Part shown: positions 56,520 through 64,000 of the stretch, in pieces
Numbering within the stretch: position 1 is the first letter of the stretch
Layout: each line of letters starts with the position of its first letter
Origin: Neckera pumila
Taxonomy: Eukaryota; Streptophyta; Bryopsida; Hypnales; Neckeraceae
Reading direction: 5' to 3'
DNA: 64,000 nt
Assembly: GCA_963969595.1 (NCBI GenBank)
Contig: OZ018408.1
Location: forward strand, 24,487,823-24,551,822
Translations under genes and position numbers: made by a program
The notes under the pieces: model-generated
Database searches by the model: none
Seen by the model: only the letters and a program-made list of their open reading frames with translations
Told to the model about the DNA's origin: nothing

Positions 56520-59480
56520 AAAGGGAAGCTAACTTTGCATATCTAATTCCTAGTACAACAAGCTATTGTTAATATGAAAATGGCGCATGAATTGAAATAT
56601 CGACAATCCTGCATTGTCGTCAACTGGGTCAGGTGATTTAGGGTTCAAAATCCCGTGGCACAATTCAGACGCTTTGGCTAGGGCCTAAAAGTACCCAAAA
56701 AAGCCCACGTGAACTTGCACGTACAACACATATCATTACAGCGCTTAGTTCAAAGCATCCTCAATCTGCCTTCTATGGATGCACTGCAACGACAATTAAG
56801 TCATGCATAGGTTATATAAAAGCACCAAAGCCCTCACCCAATGCTACTTTGATGGACCCTCCAAACTCTTCTCCATTCCTTGGTCAACACAATAATTGCA
56901 ACAATTGAGTGTAGATTTGAGATTGTGTAAGTGCAGGAGCTGCTACAAACCTTTCCTACCACCTGCTTCTATGTCTGCACCATTATCAATTTCAAATGTC
57001 ATTGTCGCATTGAGGCACCTACAATGGGAAAAGTCATAGTAAAAAAAAGGGACGGAAATACAAACTACATGTACCGTTGCAGTGTTTTTTTTACAAGTGT
57101 AGCATTTAAAATGCTCTAACAACCCAGGACTCAACAAAATTAGGCGTATTGAAATTGTATTTGCAGTGTACATGAGAGTGTCCCACTGAAGATGCTCACC
57201 TGAAAATCAGGCGGGAGTAGTTGTGGCGTAGTGGCGTACTCCACAGTTCCTACCATCGTTACCGCTGTCTCTTTGTGAGTTTTAGGTCAAACTGCTACAG
57301 TAACAAAATTGCTAAATATGCACTAAAATTCAAATTTAATAATGTGGTAGCCAGATTTTTGTGTAGCTCTTTAAATATATGAATCCAAAAAACTAGCTTA
57401 ATAAAAAACTAGAAAAATTAAATTAGGACATTTGGGGGTGCCGTTTGTCAGCTGTTCGTTTGCTGATTTGCCTGTGGGGCTATCCAATCAACTGTTGGAC
57501 CTTTATTTTTTGAGATGGGCCCCAATCAGCTTCCGTTGCAGGTTTGGAGGGGGCCGGCAGCCCGGCACCTCGGTGGCCCACTATTATGTTGTCAGAGTTG
57601 GGTCGAAAAAGGAACGGCAAAAGTTAAGGCCAAAAGCGACCTTTTCGATTTGCAATTTGGAAGGTCCATCTTCTAGGAATAGTTTTCAGTAAAGTTTTCC
57701 TTGAAAAACAAATGGAATTGGTATCTAAAGTGGGTTCATCCAAAACCGGCATGAATTGGGCTGTGGGTAATTTGGAGGCTAAATAGTTATAAAGAAGAAA
57801 AACAAGACAACAAAGAGATGTGCCTAGAGATGTGTAGAAAAAGAAGAAACAACAATCAATTTTTTGATTCTGGCAAAAATGAAAGCATAATAGGGGTGCA
57901 AAGTCTTGAAAGTAGAGTGATTATAATAGCTCATTGGCAGCCTTCAATATGAGAAACCACATTCAAAAGCTCCCCCTACCAAGGTGTTAGAAGTAAAAGA
58001 CATGGAGCTAAAATCATGTCATTAATATTCACCAAAACATGCAAGTTTGGAAAGAAATAAGCAAACTCTTAATGCAACAAGCAACAAATGCACTGTACAT
58101 TAAGAGTTGTCAAAGACTTAAATCTTCATGTTTTATGAGTGTTGAAGCCTTTGCACTCAACTGTAATAACGTTGATATAATCAAAAGCTGCCATATCTCA
58201 CTCATTGACAATTTCGAGTGGGTGCTTACACCATTTAATTTGGAGCTTATTTTAGGGTGCGATTAAGGCACAATGCAATTTTGGGGGTATCCACCGTAAT
58301 ACTAGTTGTTTCATATATTTTGGACCTTGAGGTTGGGCCAATTCTCCTTGAAGCTAACTACACAAAATTTCAACAGTTTTTAGGTTGAAGGCCATCCTCA
58401 ACTATCCATACCTATAGTTACATAGTTTGTTTTGTTTTGTTTGTTATCCCCCAGTTATGTTCTTGGTATTGTCAAAAAGCTGTTTGCAAGGAGGGGTGCA
58501 CGAGCTAAAATTGCGCTTTATAAATTTAACATAGATTAAAGGACTCATATTATTTTAAAATATAAAAATAGATGGAAATATAATTAAAGCACATAATAGG
58601 CATTGCAATGGTTGAGCATTAATTTTACTCTAAAATACACACTAAAGTCAATTTATTGAGAATATAATTGTTAGTACTCAAAATATTTATTATAATTTGC
58701 ATTTGAAAAGTGATAAGTGCCTAAGTATTTTTTTATAAATTAAATGCTTGATTTACATCAATTTCATGTTTTTTCTTTATAAAAAGAAAATAAATCCTTC
58801 TACCTGTTTATACAGAATATGTGGAATGCACTTACTTTCAATGATCTTTCAAGTTTGAGAGGTTCTAAAATACACTTTAGACTCAACGTAGAAATTATTA
58901 AAAAGACTTAAAATAATAAACTCTTTGTAAGCTTCCCAAACAAAATGTGTCTAAATTGATTTTGCAAAGATTTAGCAGGATAATTTGAAGGTTGCCAATG
59001 TGAAAAATAACTAAAATCAAACCTAACATCTTTTTTATGTACAAAATCATAAAAGTTGAAAATTGTGTTTTATAACACTTCTAATTTTTCCTTTTAAATG
59101 GGGTTGTTAAATCCAAAATTTGTCTAATTTGGCCCAAATTTGCAAAAAAACATAAAATCGGCTCCTCCAAGCAATTTCAAAAGTCTAAGGAACAAACTTC
59201 AAGACTAGTGAATTGACAAAGGAGTGAATTTTGGAAAGAATTTTTACCCCAACAACATTCGATTTCTCCGACTTTCTTTTAGCTCCACCTTCTTGAAGTT
59301 TTTGATAGTGTCCAAGAAGGCACACCAATTATTTTGCATCCAATCATTGCTTGTTGCAATGTTTTGCCTCAACTATTCAAAAGTAGCATGTGAGGTTGGG
59401 GGGGAGCAACAAATATGGAATTCAAATGTTGGCTTTGGTAAGCGGACTACAACATCAAGCTCTATTTCTAGACCTTTTTG
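56520..59480. other. Intergenic stretch, no gene supported
   Basis: Near 56812 a TATATAAA phrase precedes a short open frame (56931-57119) with no known match. 57190-57280 and 57430-57690 are GC-richer islands, the latter with a 'GGGGCCGGCAGCCCGGC' core. 58500-59220 is very AT-rich. None of this supports a gene. Confidence 0.35.
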
Positions 59481-59483
59481 TCC

Positions 59484-59728
59484 CATTAGATGACATTTGG
59501 GGCCTTTGGAAGACTGCAAGCTATCACGCGTTCCACGACTGCGGGAATGTAGGAGAACTGCTGGATGATGTGGCTGAGACCGTGCCATGTCATTTTCAAA
59601 TTTTTTTTTTTGTTTAAAATGATATTTGAAAAAAAAATGATTTTTTTTTCTGGCAACCCATATAGTTCTTCACAAAATTGGGCTAGATTGGAGAACGGCC
59701 CTCCAATGCCCTCCAATGTCATCTAATG
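59484..59728. mobile_element. MITE-like element, CATTAGATGA family (opposite orientation)
   Basis: It starts CATTAGATGACATTTGGGG and ends AATGTCATCTAATG. The interior is the inverse of the 5433 copy: 'GGGAATGTAGGA', 'GATGTGGCTGAGACCGTGCCATGTCA', then 'GAGAACGGCCCTCCAA' near the right end. Confidence 0.65.
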
Positions 59729-60072
59729 CATCCCTACTCAACCTGCAATTCAGTGGTGATGCTCAAATGAATGGCCAAAGATATTCTTAGTCCTTCATAT
59801 GTTTATTTCAAAAATAATTTAAAATAATATTTAGTGAAATCACTCATATCAAATTCACAAATGATCTATTGTAGGATATTTTTGAATTTTTACTCTCAAA
59901 ATTAATTTAAAGGTATTGGCTAATGTAATAAAAGATCCAGTAGTATCAATATGAGCTGTTACTTCTAAAATGATTACATTTAAAAAACATTACTAAATTA
60001 TTTTCCAAAAAAACACACACTTTTTTCCAACGTTGAAACCTTAAACTAAGGTAAGAGAGGTCCTGATACAAT
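59729..60072. other. AT-rich spacer between two MITE-like elements
   Basis: No coding, RNA or repeat signal was recognised in these 344 bases. Confidence 0.4.
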
Positions 60073-60303
60073 CATTAGATGATATTTGGGGGTCTTGGAG
60101 GGCCGTTTCAGGCCTGTTCCCTGATCTACCCAGATTTAGTGAACGCCAGTATGAGTGTGTCAAAAAAAAAATTCAAAAAATGACGTGGCAGTCGTTGTGC
60201 CACATCAGCCAACTGTTGCTGCTGCTGCGTTCCCACAGTCTGGGAACGCAGCAAACAGCAGGGGAACTCGGAGCCCTCCAAGACCCCAAAATCTCATCTA
60301 ATG
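60073..60303. mobile_element. MITE-like element, CATTAGATGA family (clear copy)
   Basis: It starts CATTAGATGATATTTGGG and ends AAATCTCATCTAATG. The stem-loops TGACGTGGCA/TGCCACATCA and GCTGCGTTCCC/GGGAACGCAGC are nearly perfect. Confidence 0.7.
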
Positions 60304-61405
60304 TTAGGCTCTCTTTAGTCAGGATCAATTGCATTCATCAATGTCTAATCATGAATATATTGTGGGATAGGCGCTTTACAACCCTTTGTGATTCCTACAT
60401 CAAAATTCATATCTAACAACGGCATTATACCTAGAAGCCAGCCTAATTTGGTGGAATGAATTTTTATTCAAAAAACACACAATCTAACACGGTTCAAGAT
60501 TGATGAGTTGGGTGCACCAAGAATGGGAGGCTAATTCTTGGCCTCGGAACCAATGTGAGATTTTAAGTTTTTTATAAAATATAATTTTTTTCAACAAATT
60601 AGATCCATTGCATTTTGTGCAATCGGCCTCAAGATAATCAGATCCAACCTCTAGGTGTAAAGCGGTGTTGAAAGAGAGAAAGGGGTTAGAATTTTCTAGA
60701 TATTACTGAATCAGCCCGGCTTTTGGGCTTCAAGGCCTTTACATATGGGGGAACTAGCCCCCATTGTAGTCTCGGTTGTAATCTTATTTTAACAAACTAA
60801 TATACCATATGCCGTTGCCATAGTATAGTAAAATAAAATTACATATAAATTTCTAATTTCGTAATTCGTATAAACTTTGAAATTCAATATCTTTCAGACC
60901 ATAGGTCCAAATCCCATGAAACACTTTTGATGACTTTCTAAGTTTTTATAATATTTAGGAAAAATAGAGTTTTAGTTGGTATGATCTTTTTTCACATTTA
61001 CTTACACGTAGGGGGAATGGATTTTTTCCAAGTGTATTACATAGTCAGATAAGATAGCCGTTATATTGACAATGGATCCAATCCCTAAATTTGAATATAA
61101 TAGCTTCATGATGTGCACTATTATTCAGTGAAATATATGTCATGGAAAAGTTATAATGTTGAAAATGAACATAATATGGTTGCAAATTTTCTTTTTTTAA
61201 GTTAAATTATTTTAAATTATATTTTAAAGCACTACAATTTAGTTTTGAACATTATTTAAATCTTTTGGGCCAAACTCCAAACTATTTGCCCAAATACAAA
61301 AATATCCATCTTATTACATCCAATTTATAGTAAGATCAACCTCTAATTTAAATAAAGAACTAACAAAAACAAATTTCGTCATACAGTGGTAACCAAGCCA
61401 ACAGT
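60304..61405. other. AT-rich intergenic stretch, no gene seen
   Basis: No coding pattern or repeat that I could define. Confidence 0.4.
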
Positions 61406-61640
61406 GCTAGTATGTGAGCCCAAGAATGCGAGCTTGTGAGCATTGAGCCTACAATATAAGTACCTATAATATAGATACTACACACTATAGAAGGTGTATG
61501 TATCATAAACACCTATAATATGGGTATTTGTAACATATATACCCTATAATCATAGATGGTTTCTATAGTGTATACACCCATAACATAGGTGTCTAGTATT
61601 CTAGGCTCATGGGCTCACACTCCTATGCTCACATAATAGC
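61406..61640. mobile_element. Short element with GCTAxTATGTGAGC inverted ends
   Basis: It starts GCTAGTATGTGAGCC and ends GCTCACATAATAGC. The interior is a run of imperfect 'ACCTATAATAT' repeats. No coding capacity. Confidence 0.5.
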
Positions 61641-61660
61641 AACCGTTGTTCACAATATGA

Positions 61661-61715
61661 AGGAATAGGCTTGAAACGGCTCTCCAATATCCCCCCCCCC
61701 CCCAAACATCTAATG
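61661..61715. mobile_element. Right-end fragment of a CATTAGATGA-family element
   Basis: 'GGCTTGAAACGGCTCTCCAA' followed by a C14 run and CATCTAATG matches the end of the complete copies. The rest of the element is missing. Confidence 0.5.
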
Positions 61716-61821
61716 TTCATAGTCTTATTTCCTTATGATAAACATTTTAATCTTTCAATCAATCCATGATATTGTTTTATGTTCCTTTTCGTAATCGCTA
61801 ACAAATCTAGTTTGAATTTAT

Positions 61822-62744
61822 CCCCTAAAGGACCGAGGTGATTTCCTATCAAAAACCACTCAAAATGGTCATTTCTATTGCAAAGAGAAAAGAGCTTTAA
61901 AAAAAAAAGTTCTTGCATATCCAACCATAAGATCTTATACTCAACTAGTGTATGAATATGTGGAAGAAATTTCAGAAACTTTGACCATGTAGATTGCAAG
62001 ATATATGCATTTAAAGTGAAAAAAATAAGTTTTTTTGCACGTTGCTTAACTAGATTTTTTGGCTTTGAGTCTTTTTAGTTCAAATTTTTTGCACTATGGA
62101 CTTTGATTTTCTACTTGTTTATGTTAATTAGTTGAGTCAAGAATCTCCCAAGAAAATTTAGGATAAAAAGCACTTACTTTTCACTCATTAAAAGATTGTT
62201 AAGAAGAGGTGGGTTCAAGATCGAAGAAAAAACTGAATTGTTAATAGTTTTTAGATGGAATCGAATTACAATAATCCCAACGGTGAGATTGTTCTAGCAA
62301 GAGAATCCAACCTTGTCTAACAATTTTTTTTGAAAAATTCTAAAAATTGCATTGAAAGACAAATTCTACAAGTTATTTTTTTGAGAAGATGCTTAAATTG
62401 CCCGAAAAACTAAGATTGTACATAACTTTCCCATAATTAGTCCAAATTGAATGAAACAAAGCTTCACATGTAGACAAAAATATAATCTTTGTGAAAAAAA
62501 AAGAAAAAAAAAGTTATTTTGACTTTTTGTGATTTTTTTTGGTTGCCTATCAAACTCCATTTTTGCTTATTCTGCCATACCTTTTGCTCCCGGGCATCAA
62601 TTAAAACAAAAATTACATATTCACAAAGCTCTCGCAAAAATACACAACCTCAAAAATTTCCAAAAAATATTACTAAAAGTAGAATTAGTAGGAACCTGTC
62701 CGGACCCGAATTGTCCCCCGAGGGGACAAACGGTCCTTTAGGGG
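61822..62744 (+). mobile_element. TTAT-flanked non-autonomous transposon, copy 3 (923 bp)
   Basis: It starts CCCCTAAAGGACCGAGG and ends ACGGTCCTTTAGGGG, flanked by TTAT at 61818-61821 and 62745-62748. The inner palindrome TGTCCCCCGAGGGGACA is perfect. It is collinear with copy 2 throughout. It has no open frame of note. Confidence 0.78.
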
Positions 62745-62749
62745 TTATA

Positions 62750-62929
62750 CAGTTACAATTCCCCCAAAAAAATTAATACAACTTATCACAATGTTGGCTT
62801 TTTACCGTCAATTCAATTCAAACCCAAATTCCAAGAAGCTCAAAAACGGCCGTTTGCCTGGGCATTCTAGGGTTTTAAAAAATGAACGGTAAAAAAAACC
62901 TTTGGTCTCCATTACCTTGGCGTTGAGTG
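62750..62929. other. AT-rich spacer
   Basis: Nothing recognised. Confidence 0.4.
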
Positions 62930-63460
62930 CACATCCCTGGTGGGCCCCCCCCCACCCCCACCCAATGTATAAATATCCTGGAGCTGCTGACTCAGCCCAT
63001 CTTTTCCCAGAAAACCAATGTCCACGCAGGCCAAATGCCACAACCAGAGGAATGAGAGGATGGATAAGTTAACTCCCCAACCAGGCCACTTGGCTACGTG
63101 GCACACGGAGGAGAGCCCCTGGAAGCCACCAATGCCGTGCGCCTCTTGGCGTTCCCCAATTGCGAGCGGGAATGCAGTGCAATCATGCCGGCCTCCGTAA
63201 AGATACTGTTGGTTCACATGCTTGGGGCGTGGCATTGGCTGCAGCCCACGTGATGGGTGGCCAATCGGATGCTGGCCCTGGGAAAGGCCTTGTTTGGACT
63301 TTGGATGTCTTTCCAGGGCCTGCGACCTCAGTGGCCGCCTTGCCGGGCCGCCCGGGCGGAAGGGCTGGCTGGCGGCTTCGGACGGATTTTTTCAGACGCC
63401 GGGATAACAGGAAAAAACTGCCCCTGCCCTGCCCTGCCCTGCCCTGAATCATTGGGGCTA
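62930..63460 (-). promoter_or_regulatory. GC-rich island with light-promoter-like motifs, possibly an orphan promoter
   Basis: On the minus strand, going leftwards, there are CCAAT-type and G-box motifs (plus-strand GGCCAATCGG at 63259-63268, CACGTG at 63247-63252, CTACGTGGCA near 63094). An I-box-like GGATAAG (63062-63068) and a TATA-like box (plus-strand TGTATAAATATCC near 62966) follow. Order and spacing recall plant light-regulated promoters, but no coding region follows on that strand. A CCCTG pentamer tandem lies at 63422-63446. Confidence 0.3.
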
Positions 63461-63486
63461 GGAAACTTTTAATAAGGTAGAGCCAC

Positions 63487-63895
63487 CCATACTTATGGGG
63501 CCAGGGAGAACTGACCCCTGTATTGCCCCGACTTTTAGGGCCTCTTCACACTATGGCCGTCCAAGTCGAAAGTCCGTCGTTTCTACTAATCATACTGCAG
63601 GGTCCGTCGGTTCCACCAATCATATTGCACAATCCCACGGCCTCTCGACTTGGATGGCCATAGTGTGAAGAGGCCCTTATCCTTGCAGAAAACACTAAAA
63701 TTCTTTATTTGCCACATTTGATAAAACTTGCAATTTCTGAATTCATATTTGCAATCAAAGGCCCCAAATTAGTTAGGAGTCGTGTGAAGAAATACAAAAT
63801 TTAAGCGGCACAAAATAAGGGGCAGTTTTTACATTTACCCTTTGACGGGGCAATAGAGGGGTCAGTCCTCCCTGGCCTACTTATGGTCGAGCTTA
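63487..63895. mobile_element. Outer inverted-repeat element, interrupted by a MITE
   Basis: The phrase CCATACTTATGGGGCCAGGG ... ACTGACCCCTGTATTGCCCCGA (63488-63532) is found inverted at about 63844-63890 (GACGGGGCAATAGAGGGGTC ... CCTGGCC.ACTTATGG). The arms are about 45-50 bp with a few mismatches. Confidence 0.6.
63538..63676. mobile_element. PIF/Harbinger-type MITE (139 bp) with TTA duplication
   Basis: The ends GGGCCTCTTCACACTATGGC and its inverse form arms of about 32 bp. TTA flanks both sides (63535-63537 and 63677-63679), the usual PIF/Harbinger (Tourist) target duplication. Between the arms is a direct repeat of about 30 bp beginning GTCCGTCG. The element sits inside the larger inverted-repeat element. 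Confidence 0.75.
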
Positions 63896-64000
63896 TAGTT
63901 GTATGACGAGCCTCTTGCGGAGGTAAAGCCCAGGATGTATGTAAAAAGAAAGACCCCATATTTGGTGCTGTCTTTGTCCAATTGTCAATCCCTCTCCTAC

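Noticed and set aside
56931..57119. Short frame downstream of a TATATAAA phrase
   Set aside because: 62 codons without a domain; the TATA phrase is unremarkable in AT-rich DNA.
1..64000. CRISPR arrays, bacterial operons, ribosome binding sites
   Set aside because: All tandem repeats lack uniform repeats with unique spacers, and the genes are intron-bearing plant genes.

Overview
The window is nuclear DNA of a land plant. Evidence: split genes with GT-AG introns, a plant-type phytochrome, a PPR-DYW editing-factor-like protein, a GIL1/IRKI-family protein, a PMI1-like remnant, an intron-containing elongator tRNA-Met gene, and plant telo-box motifs (AAACCCTAA) beside start codons. The phytochrome N terminus and its extra introns look like an early-diverging lineage (bryophyte, perhaps a moss). 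That is an inference from memory of the family, not a search.

Layout. 1-2.5 kb: a decayed pogo/jerky-like DNA transposon. 2.5-10.3 kb: AT-rich repeats (degenerate tandem array, several foldback and MITE-like elements, a 924-bp TTAA-flanked element). 10.3-13.6 kb: a 2-oxoglutarate/Fe(II) dioxygenase gene broken by one in-frame stop. 13.7-22.6 kb: repeats, including a four-unit long-period tandem array with a GC-rich minisatellite inserted. 22.6 kb: tRNA-Met. 23.4-52 kb is the gene-rich core: PPR-DYW gene (-), a possible SMC5/6-associated (NSE6/SLF2-like) gene (-) head-to-head with a small coiled-coil protein gene (+), a PMI1-like pseudogene (-), a GIL1/IRKI-like gene (-) and a 7-coding-exon phytochrome gene (-). 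52-64 kb: AT-rich repeats again, with two more TTAA elements, more CATTAGATGA-type MITEs and a nested MITE at the right end.

Together: phytochrome, the GIL1/IRKI family (GIL1 acts in phytochrome-controlled gravitropism) and PMI1 (light-driven plastid movement) all touch light-directed growth, but nothing in the sequence shows that they are co-regulated and the proximity may be chance.

Most notable pattern: at several genes, short tandem duplications include an exon edge or start codon and leave extra copies of the real splice site or start. Seen at phytochrome intron 1 (decoy acceptors), the NSE6-like intron 1 (decoy donor), the PMI1-like pseudogene (decoy donors) and the dioxygenase start (a 12-codon uORF). 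Second: a coherent 922-924-bp element family with TTAA/TTAT target duplications, as in piggyBac or Kolobok.

All exon models were joined by hand from splice consensus and reading phase. No alignment or database search was run.
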